Virus record (IMG/VR): IMGVR_UViG_3300047550_005292
Location: 1 to 22,011 of that record
Length of the DNA: 22,011 bases
Direction: 5' to 3' (one strand)
Source of the DNA: a virus
The notes under the pieces are model-generated. The model saw only the letters and a list, made by a program, of their open reading frames with translations. It had not been told where the DNA came from and ran no database searches. Below are positions 14,237 to 21,265 of the stretch, piece after piece (the first letter of the stretch is position 1; each line of letters begins with the position of its first letter). The translations under genes were made by a program, and so were the position numbers.

Positions 14237-15299
14237 ATTGTTTTTCGCTTCTTTGGCGATCTATCTTTGATAAGGCTGAACGAATACTCTTTTGTCTTGC
14301 TTCTTTATCTGATTTACTCTTTGCTAATCTTGCCTCTCTCTTTTGGGTTGCTTTGCTCTTGTCCTTTTTCTTTTTACTACGAACGCTAGAAACACCGTCA
14401 AGAGTAAGTTTTGTCGCTGTGGCCCATATCATCTCTTCTACTGTTTTGGCTGGATCACCAGGTGATGGATCAGATAAACTAAATCCTCTTTTTTTATAGG
14501 ATTTTATAAGTTTCTGTCCAAGTTTTCTTTTTGTTGCCATTTGTGCTTTAGTCAAATAGCTTCTATTTGGATGGTTTCTCGGAATTCTTTTTCTTTCACT
14601 ATGTGGATTTTTATTTCTTGTTTCTTTATCAATAAACCATGGAGATCCACGCTTTTTCTTTCCTTCTTTTTCTAGAATAACTTCATCTTCGCATGGGCAT
14701 CTATCTTCCATTGCTAATTTTTTAGTATAACCGTAATATATTTCTTCACCACGATCTTTTCCATATTGCTTGATAAATGGTGCTTTTGATATTTTTTTAT
14801 GAAGTTTTTTCTCTTCACTTTTTTCACCAGGCAACATTTTTCTTTCAGATATTCTAATTTTTTTCGCTCTATCCTTTGCTGCTTGAACCCTAGCACTATA
14901 TCTTCTTAAAAAACCAGCATCCGCATCTGGAGTATTTTCTGCGGCTTGTAATTCTTGAGATGAAGGTACTGACCCTGTTTGTGATGATGGTTTTCCTACT
15001 TCGGCTCCAATTGAACCCGAAGTATTCATAGCATCTATAACAGGATCTAATGTCCCAAAAGTGCTAGATGGTACTTTATTGTTTTCTTCTCTAGCATCGG
15101 CAAACGAAGAAAGTTGTTTGATTACTGTTCCATAATCTTTTTCGATATCTTCAGACTCTTTATTTTTTCTTTGTAGCATTGTATCATAACGCCTGTCTTG
15201 CATAGCAATATATTCCTCTGCATCTCTTCTCAATCGTTCAATGTCATCATTTTCACCAGGCAACATTTTTCTTTCAAATATTTTGATTAGATTTTTCAT
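14235..15299 (-). CDS. probable head-internal basic protein with repeated leader motif, 354 aa
   Basis: A 354-residue, highly basic protein. The leader MKNLIKIFE ends in I-F-E. The block ERKMLPGE at residues 9-16 recurs at 152-159, again after an (I)-x-E site (ISE, 150-152). A third such site is ILE at 208-210, before a KEGKKKRG segment. These sites split the chain into an acidic and mixed first part, a short linker and a very basic C-terminal part (SVRSKKKKDKSKATQKREAR), which suggests processing by the prohead protease. No catalytic motif is seen. AAGGA precedes ATG 15299. Likely a late packaged protein. Confidence 0.8.
   Translation of the reverse strand: MKNLIKIFERKMLPGENDDIERLRRDAEEYIAMQDRRYDTMLQRKNKESEDIEKDYGTVIKQLSSFADAREENNKVPSSTFGTLDPVIDAMNTSGSIGAEVGKPSSQTGSVPSSQELQAAENTPDADAGFLRRYSARVQAAKDRAKKIRISERKMLPGEKSEEKKLHKKISKAPFIKQYGKDRGEEIYYGYTKKLAMEDRCPCEDEVILEKEGKKKRGSPWFIDKETRNKNPHSERKRIPRNHPNRSYLTKAQMATKRKLGQKLIKSYKKRGFSLSDPSPGDPAKTVEEMIWATATKLTLDGVSSVRSKKKKDKSKATQKREARLAKSKSDKEARQKSIRSALSKIDRQRSEKQ
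14821..15276 (-). repeat. 27-bp direct repeat, 429-bp period, in the 14235-15299 gene
   Basis: Positions 14821-14847 and 15250-15276 are identical over 27 bases and encode the two ERKMLPGE motifs. The bases on either side diverge quickly, so only the protease-site-like module is duplicated. Confidence 0.88.
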
Positions 15300-15308
15300 G
15301 GTTGTTCC

Positions 15309-16151
15309 TTAATCTATTTTTTCCCAGGTTCCACCGTGCTTTTTGTACCATTTTGATGCCCAAGCATTCGCGTAGGCACTTGGATATACATCAAACTTTG
15401 CCTTGGCAGCTGCTATTGCTCTTCCCCATAATTCTGGATCAGATGCTTTGTTTTTATATTTTTTTCTTCTTCTTCGTTTTTCTAATAATAAACTAGCTAA
15501 ACTATATTTAGTATTTTCTTTGCATACTCTTCCAGCTGGACACGGGGCGGTTGAACCTTTTGGTCCTGCCCATAATTTCTTACATGCCCAATACTGTGCT
15601 GATAATTTAGATTTCTTTTCACCACACTTATGTCTGGCTCTGAATGATTTTCTGGCAGCTGCTGAATAATTATGACCATAACCTTTAGCACCAAAGTGTA
15701 CTAATTTTTCAGCACCACCTTCACAGGCTTTGACCATCATTTTTTTACCTGGTCTTGTTGATCTTCTTGGTTTATTACAAGGCATCGATGCTTTTGCTAC
15801 TGCCTCTGCAATCAACGAGTGAATTTTATTTTCTTTCAATTCAGTAACTCCTGTTTTGACAAAAACTGGTTTCATTCCTTTACCACCAGCACCTTTTTCT
15901 CCACGACCAGATTCTTTTTGTGCTGCTCTTTTTCTCTTTACAAATGATGCTATTTTTTTCTTACCTAAACGTCTTGCTTTTTGCTTTGATAAACAGGCTG
16001 AATAAGAACTTCCTTCTTTTGCATCACCACATTTACCAACTCTTTTACCTTCAGAGTTATAACGATCCCAACCTGGTTTCTTGGTTGCTGTTTCCCCGTG
16101 AAACCATCTACCTAATCCAGACTTTCGATAAACTTCATTTATAAATTTCAT
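15309..16151 (-). CDS. three-domain basic head-associated protein (DUF5872/DUF6321-like)
   Basis: A 280-residue, very basic protein with a six-residue leader MKFINE. Domain 1 (about 11-95) starts GLGRWFHGE and has Cys41 and Cys53, like DUF5872. Domain 2 (about 120-210) includes KACEGGAEKLVHFGAKGYGH and RKSFRARHKC, like DUF6321. Domain 3 (236-278) has DPELWGRAIAAAKAKFDVYP and YKKHGGTW, a tail found in many phage proteins. Family names are from memory. (L/I)-x-E sites lie exactly between domains: LIAE at 113-116 and LLLE at 221-224. I take ATG 16151; a TTG at 16160 is in frame. It follows the 16157-16591 gene by 5 bases. Probably packaged in the head and cut into parts. Confidence 0.82.
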   Translation of the reverse strand: MKFINEVYRKSGLGRWFHGETATKKPGWDRYNSEGKRVGKCGDAKEGSSYSACLSKQKARRLGKKKIASFVKRKRAAQKESGRGEKGAGGKGMKPVFVKTGVTELKENKIHSLIAEAVAKASMPCNKPRRSTRPGKKMMVKACEGGAEKLVHFGAKGYGHNYSAAARKSFRARHKCGEKKSKLSAQYWACKKLWAGPKGSTAPCPAGRVCKENTKYSLASLLLEKRRRRKKYKNKASDPELWGRAIAAAKAKFDVYPSAYANAWASKWYKKHGGTWEKID

Positions 16152-16156
16152 TTTGA

Positions 16157-16591
16157 TCAATTACTTTTTAATCCTTGTCTTATTGTATCTAAATCTTGAG
16201 GATTTAAATAACTTTTACTTGCGACTCTTGCCTTTGGTATATTAGAAGCTGTTTTTAATAAATTTGTTACGAGTGGATTTGTTGCAATTTTAGATACAGT
16301 TGGATTTGTTGCAATTTTTCCTATTTTTGATCCATATATTCCTGCTTTAGCAAAATCACCAAATACTGGCAATACACCAAGTGCTCTTAAAGATGCATTT
16401 ACTAATTGTTCTTTTCTTTCTGCTTCATCATCAGAGGTAAAATATCTACCTAAAGAAATTGCTGTATTAATTCCAGAGGTAATTGGAGTTGGGTCTGCTA
16501 AATCAGCAACATCAAGAACAGTTTGAGCTGTATCAAGAAAACTTTCATTTAGAATCTTATAATATTTTTCTGTTAATTGTTTTTTATTCAT
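16157..16591 (-). CDS. probable head-internal protein sharing the MNKKQLTEKYY leader, 144 aa
   Basis: A 144-residue protein with leader MNKKQLTEKYYKILNE (cut expected after Glu16), nearly identical to the leader of the 9189-10577 protein. The mature part is helical and fairly hydrophobic, with glycine- and alanine-rich stretches (VLDVADLADPTPITSGINTA, ALGVLPVFGDFAKAGIYGSK). A short tandem repeat follows (KIATNPTVS KIATNPLVT). The composition recalls membrane-active or pore-like proteins, and injection into the envelope would be possible, but this is inference. The gene starts one base after the stop of the 16593-18650 gene and is co-transcribed with it. Confidence 0.78.
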   Translation of the reverse strand: MNKKQLTEKYYKILNESFLDTAQTVLDVADLADPTPITSGINTAISLGRYFTSDDEAERKEQLVNASLRALGVLPVFGDFAKAGIYGSKIGKIATNPTVSKIATNPLVTNLLKTASNIPKARVASKSYLNPQDLDTIRQGLKSN

Positions 16592-16592
16592 T

Positions 16593-18650
16593 TTAATGCT
16601 TGCCTCTATTATGAGATTTATCTACTGCTTTTAGATTATCAACTGAATTATTTTGTGGATTGCCATCTTTATGATCAACATCCTTACCATCACCCTTTCG
16701 CACTTTACCGAGTCGCATCATCTTTCTTCGGGCCAAAACTCTTTTTGAACGATTTGATCTTTGCTCTGGCTTTGAGTGATATTCATCATATTCTTTACGA
16801 TAATTTCTTTTTCTTCTTTCTAATAAAGTTTTCATGAAAGAAAATGATTCAGTCATATCTTCCAAATCATTTGGTGGAAGCTGATCAATCTGAACTGGTA
16901 TTTGGAACATTTTTCCGTTTACTTTAATGAAATTCTTTTCTGAAGAATAATCAATCGCTGCTGCACCAAATAAATCTATTGGTGTTATAGTAATTTGATT
17001 TGGTGTAAGTGAGAAGATATTCATTAAATCTTGAATAGTTTCTGCTGACTCTAAGATCTGCATGAAATCACCTTGAACAGTTCCAGGATCTTCTTGCTCA
17101 AAAAGATATCTTAATGGAGAGTGTGTAAATTTGCTTTCGTTTAAGAAAGAGGATATCAACATACGAATGGCATATTTCTTTGGTGTTGATGCTTTAGGAC
17201 ATTTTCCACCAAATCTGGCTTTGCATATTTCAAGATCTGTTTTTTCGTCTGGAGATTCAAATAGATTTGATTTTAAATTGAATGTTATTTTATTATTGTC
17301 ATCGTCTGTGATTTTTCTTACAAAATCTAAATCAAGACCACGCATAGCCACATCATATGAGTTCGGAGTGACAGCTATTATTCCAGAAGCAAATCCAGGA
17401 GAACCAGGACTGAACTTTACATATCCAGTAAGAGATTCAAATAGGTAATATTCTTTATACAGAATGTTTGAATTTATTACTCTTTCTATTTGTCTGGAGA
17501 TATCATCTACTATTTTTTCTATTTCTTTTATTGGGTTTTGATTTTTTTGTGGGAATTGATTTGGTCTAAGAATTTTTTCATCTATCTTTTGTATTGCTAT
17601 TTTTTTGATGAATTTAATATCATTTTGTAATTTTTCAACAGCATTTAATTCTTTCTCATCAAATTCTTGTTCTAGACCAACTGGTTTATTTAAAATTAAT
17701 TGATCTATTAAATTAATCGTAGAATAAAATGTTGTCTCTGTGTCATTATTTAATTTACCATTAATTATAGATGATGGGCCATATTTAATTGTGAATGAAT
17801 ATGAAGTCTCTGATGGAGAAACACCAGCTTTTATACACTCACAATTTTCTTTTTGGCATTTTTCATTCTTACCAGAAGCTTCTACACAGATATGTCTGAA
17901 TACTATATTTGCTTTTGGGGTGGAATCATATCCACCCATTTTCTTCCAGAGATCTGTGGTCTGGAATGGTTGCTCATCAATCATTACAGGAACATATTCA
18001 GATATATCACGACCTATAACATTTTTAAAATAGAATTTTATTTGAGAAGCAATCTTATTTGAAACTTCTTGAATTTCCATTGAGGAGTTATATTCTTCAA
18101 GTTGCTCTGGAGTTACTCCCATTTTCTGTAACTGAGCACCCTGCATACCAGCCATCATACCAAGTGCTATTACTGGCCCAGATACTTTATTATTTTTTGT
18201 GAATGGAATTTCTTTTTTGGGTGGTGGTGTTGAACCAGATAGAGGTCTTTGTGCTTCTTCTCCACCCTGTTTTGATCCAGATTCCTGGGGAGGTGCTTGT
18301 TTTTCTTCTTTTTCTTGTTTTGGTTGATTTGCTTTCACATCACCGAATAGTCTTTTAGAAGTCTCAGTCTGTACAAACTTTGGATCTTTTAAAATACCAG
18401 AAATTGTAGATTGATTAATTTCTTCTGGTGAAATTAATATTTCATGGTATCTGGGATCGTATGATTCTTTATCAATAATTAATATTTCACCGTTTGATTT
18501 ATTTTTAACAACCAAAATCATATCAAATGGATTGGTTTGACGAGTAACATTCTCGCGTTCTCGTTGTCTTCTTTTGCGTAAACGAGCACCCAATCTTTTG
18601 TCTTGTGGGGATGCTTCTGTTATATTTAATAGTTGTTTAAAATATTTCAT
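16593..18650 (-). CDS. large head-associated protein with C-terminal HNH nuclease domain, 685 aa
   Basis: A 685-residue protein. The leader MKYFKQLLNITE ends in I-T-E. A basic region (23-35) and a Pro/Gln/Glu-rich linker (105-150) precede a large domain (about 150-600) of unknown fold with a cysteine cluster (CQKENCEC near 265). The last 80 residues (606-685) begin MKTLLE and hold a basic segment and an HNH motif: DVDHKDGNPQNN with His660, Asn668 and NL at 672-673, then H-x-R at 680-682. The LLE site sits exactly before the HNH domain, so protease cleavage could release it. A TATAAATA box and a terminator lie directly upstream, so the gene has its own late promoter, perhaps leaderless. Confidence 0.85.
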   Translation of the reverse strand: MKYFKQLLNITEASPQDKRLGARLRKRRQRERENVTRQTNPFDMILVVKNKSNGEILIIDKESYDPRYHEILISPEEINQSTISGILKDPKFVQTETSKRLFGDVKANQPKQEKEEKQAPPQESGSKQGGEEAQRPLSGSTPPPKKEIPFTKNNKVSGPVIALGMMAGMQGAQLQKMGVTPEQLEEYNSSMEIQEVSNKIASQIKFYFKNVIGRDISEYVPVMIDEQPFQTTDLWKKMGGYDSTPKANIVFRHICVEASGKNEKCQKENCECIKAGVSPSETSYSFTIKYGPSSIINGKLNNDTETTFYSTINLIDQLILNKPVGLEQEFDEKELNAVEKLQNDIKFIKKIAIQKIDEKILRPNQFPQKNQNPIKEIEKIVDDISRQIERVINSNILYKEYYLFESLTGYVKFSPGSPGFASGIIAVTPNSYDVAMRGLDLDFVRKITDDDNNKITFNLKSNLFESPDEKTDLEICKARFGGKCPKASTPKKYAIRMLISSFLNESKFTHSPLRYLFEQEDPGTVQGDFMQILESAETIQDLMNIFSLTPNQITITPIDLFGAAAIDYSSEKNFIKVNGKMFQIPVQIDQLPPNDLEDMTESFSFMKTLLERRKRNYRKEYDEYHSKPEQRSNRSKRVLARRKMMRLGKVRKGDGKDVDHKDGNPQNNSVDNLKAVDKSHNRGKH

Positions 18651-18655
18651 ATTAT

Positions 18656-18663
18656 TATTTATA
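18656..18663 (-). promoter_or_regulatory. T4-type late promoter octamer, likely leaderless start
   Basis: Minus-strand TATAAATA is followed by five bases (ATAAT) and then ATG 18650. With the T4 late geometry the first transcribed base would be the A of the ATG. No ribosome-binding site fits in between. The terminator just upstream means this gene needs its own promoter. Confidence 0.65.
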
Positions 18664-18667
18664 AAAA

Positions 18668-18691
18668 AACCCCCTCCAATCGGAGGGGGTT
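18668..18691 (-). terminator. intrinsic terminator for the 18706-19797 gene
   Basis: AACCCCCTCC (18668-18677) pairs with GGAGGGGGTT (18682-18691) around AATC. Read on the minus strand the hairpin is followed by a run of T (complement of the A-run at 18663-18669). It lies 15 bases after the stop of the 18706-19797 gene and just before the late promoter of the next gene. Confidence 0.88.
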
Positions 18692-18705
18692 CTTCCGATC
18701 AATTA

Positions 18706-19797
18706 TTAGGCCAACGGATCATTTGGATACGCTGTAATGTCATAATTTCCATATAATTTAATATTTGGTGTATCTGTTCCTACAGAATTTCTAATTGTAA
18801 GTGTTGCTATTTCAAGATTATTATTTGATGTTGTGGCTAGTATTGCTTTATCTGGATAAAAACTACCACTAGTTATTACTGAAGTAGTGCTTGGATCATT
18901 AAAATTAATTGTTCCATTTTGTATGGATAAAGTTTCTATAAATGTTTCGTGGTATGAGTTTACAATATTTGAATTGGAATTTCCTCCACCCTGTATCCCA
19001 ATATTTAAATTATTAAATAATGTATATGGGAGATCTACAGGATTTGAACCAGAAACACCAGTTTCTAATAAATTCATATTCAAGGCATTTCCTGATAAAA
19101 ATATGATATGTTCTCCCTGAAAGCCTTGGGAAATATTTATTGTCGGAGATCCAAAAAAGTATGCAGTAGAAATGTTAGTAATATCCTCACCATTTTCTGC
19201 AAAATTTCTCGGTGTTACTGTTGTATGATTGAAATAGAATTCATCATTTGAATTACCATTTAGACATGCATAATAAGCGTTTGAATCATACCCATATATT
19301 TTTGCATATGTTGTATATGCTACCTGTGGTACTTGAATTTGCCACGCAGTACCTTTGAAATAATACTTAACTCCTGTTGCTTTTGCTTTTACATTAACAA
19401 ATGCATTTCCATCAGCACCACAAATACCAGCAGGATCTGAAACTATATCAATATATGCTAGTGTATATCCAGAAGAATTTCTATTTAAATCTATTTCTTT
19501 GGCATAGAATTTAAAATAATTTGAAGAAGTTCCAATATCTTTATTGAAATCTTCTCTCACTTGTAATGTAGCCAATTGAACGGCTAGAGTTCCACCAGAA
19601 GTCCCCGATAGAAATCCTTGAGGTCCAAATATAGGAAATGTTGAAGGATATTTTGCTAAAATTACATCAGAACCATCTACTGGCTTTGAAGCAGCTGATG
19701 CTGGTAGTGTTACACCTGAACTTGGACCCCATAAAGACCAGTTATTTGCATCTTGAACATTAGAGCTTACTTTACCTGTCCAGTAATATGTTGCCAT
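18706..19797 (-). CDS. beta-rich virion or fibre-like protein, 363 aa
   Basis: A 363-residue protein starting MATYYWTGKVSSNVQDANNW, a WTG...NW opening common at the start of phage and adhesin beta-structure proteins. The rest is rich in Asn, Ser, Thr and Gly with short alternating hydrophobic strands (ISQGFQGEHIIFLSGNALNM, IETLSIQNGTINF), as in beta-helix fibres or decoration proteins. No leader of the (L/I)-x-E kind is present. GGAG before ATG 19797 and an AATAAATA box give a late unit, closed by its own terminator, so it is monocistronic. A host-binding or capsid surface role is inferred; a catalytic motif is not seen. Confidence 0.75.
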   Translation of the reverse strand: MATYYWTGKVSSNVQDANNWSLWGPSSGVTLPASAASKPVDGSDVILAKYPSTFPIFGPQGFLSGTSGGTLAVQLATLQVREDFNKDIGTSSNYFKFYAKEIDLNRNSSGYTLAYIDIVSDPAGICGADGNAFVNVKAKATGVKYYFKGTAWQIQVPQVAYTTYAKIYGYDSNAYYACLNGNSNDEFYFNHTTVTPRNFAENGEDITNISTAYFFGSPTINISQGFQGEHIIFLSGNALNMNLLETGVSGSNPVDLPYTLFNNLNIGIQGGGNSNSNIVNSYHETFIETLSIQNGTINFNDPSTTSVITSGSFYPDKAILATTSNNNLEIATLTIRNSVGTDTPNIKLYGNYDITAYPNDPLA

Positions 19798-19816
19798 TTA
19801 ATTCTCCGTTTAGTAT

Positions 19817-19824
19817 TATTTATT
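19817..19824 (-). promoter_or_regulatory. late-promoter-like AATAAATA
   Basis: Minus-strand AATAAATA overlapping the stop of the 19820-20233 gene. The start is expected near 19811, leaving a leader of about 14 bases with GGAG before ATG 19797. One base differs from the T4 consensus. Confidence 0.45.
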
Positions 19825-20233
19825 TTCTTTTATTTTTTCTACTGGACAGATTTTGCAATCTCTTAGATTCCCCACGAATCACAGCTGGCATGATTCTTTT
19901 TACCATCCTATTCAGGGCTGGTTTTCTCTTTTGTATTACAGCATCAATTCTGGCTCTGGAAGAGTATGATAATTTTTTCCAATTACCCTTGAATAATTTT
20001 TTTCTAAATGCAGCCTTTACTTCGTTATAGGCTCTCTTTTTAAGGGCTGGCGTTTGTTTTCTTCTTCGTTCTCTTAGTTTTCTAAGAAATGCTCTTCTTT
20101 TTGCGGTTCTTCTGGCTGCTCTGGCTAATTTCATACGGGTCTTAGCCTCAACCACCTCAAAAAGATATTCTTTAGAGGAATTTAAAAATTCCTTCATTTC
20201 TTCTTCGGAAAACCAATTTTCATTTAAAAACAT
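19820..20233 (-). CDS. very basic head-associated protein, 137 aa
   Basis: A 137-residue protein. The short leader MFLNE ends in L-N-E, and a second site YLFE lies at 23-26 before VVEAKTRM. From residue 30 it is dominated by Arg and Lys (RAARRTAKRRAFLRKLRERR), then KRAYNEVKAAF and a tail MPAVIRGESKRLQNLSSRKN. This matches a conserved DNA-binding-like virion protein I recall from T4-like marine phages, with no known activity. Removing the first 26 residues would strip the acidic part and leave a pure polycation, as expected for a protein that binds packaged DNA. A TATAAATA box sits five bases before ATG 20233. Confidence 0.82.
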   Translation of the reverse strand: MFLNENWFSEEEMKEFLNSSKEYLFEVVEAKTRMKLARAARRTAKRRAFLRKLRERRRKQTPALKKRAYNEVKAAFRKKLFKGNWKKLSYSSRARIDAVIQKRKPALNRMVKRIMPAVIRGESKRLQNLSSRKNKRK

Positions 20234-20238
20234 ACTAT

Positions 20239-20246
20239 TATTTATA
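20239..20246 (-). promoter_or_regulatory. T4-type late promoter octamer, likely leaderless start
   Basis: Minus-strand TATAAATA, then ATAGT, then ATG 20233: the same five-base spacing as at 18656-18663. The predicted first base is the A of the ATG. It overlaps the stop codon of the 20242-20592 gene. Confidence 0.65.
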
Positions 20247-20592
20247 ATTGCCAGGGTATTTCCCCGATAAATTTATATTTCTTATATTGTTTTCTCTTAC
20301 CAGCAATCATTTCATACATTGCGGCTCGTTTCAGATCACGCTTTTTGCAGAAATCATACATGTTATCGACAAAGTGAATTCTACCTTCTGGGTCTTCAAA
20401 TATGAATTTTCTTCTTACCGTAGTTGGTTTTGGTATTTCTCTCCATGTAAATTCTCTTTTCTCAGAAATAAATTCACCACCAAATTGTTCTATAAACTTG
20501 GTTCTAAAGAATTTACTCTGAGCATCATCATTACATTTAACCCATGTTTGTGAATATCTCTTATTTACATCTTCAAGCTTCAATCGAATCAT
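20242..20592 (-). CDS. hypothetical protein with NUMOD-like DNA-binding tail, 116 aa
   Basis: A 116-residue basic protein. The C-terminal 45 residues (FVDNMYDFCKKRDLKRAAMY, then EMIAGKRKQYKKYKF) have the spacing of the short helix-turn-helix modules (NUMOD type) found beside HNH and GIY-YIG homing nucleases. No nuclease domain is present here, so it may be a free DNA-binding remnant or regulator. The N-terminal half (RYSQTWVKCNDDAQSKFFR) is unknown. GAGGTGA precedes ATG 20592, which lies 20 bases inside the end of the exonuclease gene, so they are coupled. Function unproven. Confidence 0.72.
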   Translation of the reverse strand: MIRLKLEDVNKRYSQTWVKCNDDAQSKFFRTKFIEQFGGEFISEKREFTWREIPKPTTVRRKFIFEDPEGRIHFVDNMYDFCKKRDLKRAAMYEMIAGKRKQYKKYKFIGEIPWQL

Positions 20593-21265
20593 TACTCACC
20601 TCTTTGAATTTTTCAATAGTTCTTTTCAAATCTCCTACAAAATTAACCGTCTTTTCTGAAAAGACTTGCATTATTCCTTCTTCAGAAGCCAGGAATATAG
20701 AGAAGTCGTTTATTTTTTCACCAGTTCTTTCCTGCCACATCAAACAATAAGCAGTTGCCTGTAGAAAGTAATTCTGAATATCTCTGGCATCTTTTGGTCT
20801 TGTACTTCCTTTAAAGTCGATGACTTTGATTTTACCTTCATGTAAACCAATACAATCTACTCTACCAGCAAGACCTAATTTAGTACTCCATAATGGAGTT
20901 TCTAGTGCGTAGATTTCATCTAACTCATCAACCTTTGGTTTCATCAAATAAAATAAATCTTGAGTTTTATGATCTAGTTCTTTTATTTTTAAATCTTTAC
21001 CTAAGATATAATCCTCTACAAGAGAATGTAATTGAGTTCCCCTTTTACATACTCTATCGGATTCTTTTTTATTTTGAATTCTCCAAGACTCAAAAAATAA
21101 TCTTTTCTCCCAACCAACAACGGTGGTTACAGATGGAAAAATACCGTCAGGTGTGGAATAGATTCTTATATTTTTCTCTTCCACACTTCTGACGGTATTA
21201 TCAGATTCTATTAATTTTAATTTAAACTTTTTTCGGTCCACGCATTTTACCTTTAATAATTTCAC
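20573..21265 (-). CDS. PD-(D/E)XK exonuclease, MGME1/RecB-like
   Basis: A 230-residue nuclease of the PD-(D/E)XK fold, like the MGME1/Cas4-RecB single-strand exonucleases carried by T4-like marine phages. Visible are SVTTVVGW (45-52), the conserved His80 in RGTQLHSLVE, Asp137 in GRVDCIG, Asp150 and Lys152 in VIDFKGS, and QATAYCLMW (169-177). There is no Cys cluster for an iron-sulphur centre. The start is uncertain: GTG 21265 has AAGG close by, and GTG 21241 has AAAGG eight bases upstream; neither is ATG. It overlaps the end of the 21222-21551 gene. A long inverted repeat lies within the first third of the gene. Role: trimming DNA ends in recombination or repair. Confidence 0.85.
   Translation of the reverse strand: MKLLKVKCVDRKKFKLKLIESDNTVRSVEEKNIRIYSTPDGIFPSVTTVVGWEKRLFFESWRIQNKKESDRVCKRGTQLHSLVEDYILGKDLKIKELDHKTQDLFYLMKPKVDELDEIYALETPLWSTKLGLAGRVDCIGLHEGKIKVIDFKGSTRPKDARDIQNYFLQATAYCLMWQERTGEKINDFSIFLASEEGIMQVFSEKTVNFVGDLKRTIEKFKEVSNDSIEA
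21140..21199. repeat. long inverted repeat inside the exonuclease gene
   Basis: Left arm 21140-21158 (AATACCGTCAG then GTGTGGAA) and right arm 21179-21199 (TTCCACAC, two unpaired T, CTGACGGTATT) give a 19-base-pair stem with a two-base bulge and a 20-base loop. In the minus-strand mRNA it lies 66-126 bases downstream of GTG 21265. Such a stem is unusual in an AT-rich coding region. Confidence 0.8.

Larger units (their letters stand above)
10531..16591 (-). repeat. duplicated gene start (10531-10577 and 16545-16591)
   Basis: The first 47 bases of the genes starting at 10577 and 16591 differ at only 5 positions, and at 1 of the 34 closest to the ATG. They encode the shared leader MNKKQLTEKYY-x-ILNE. 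Downstream the two proteins are unrelated, so the leader seems to have been copied as a module. Only the two ends of this range are repeat copies. Confidence 0.85.
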
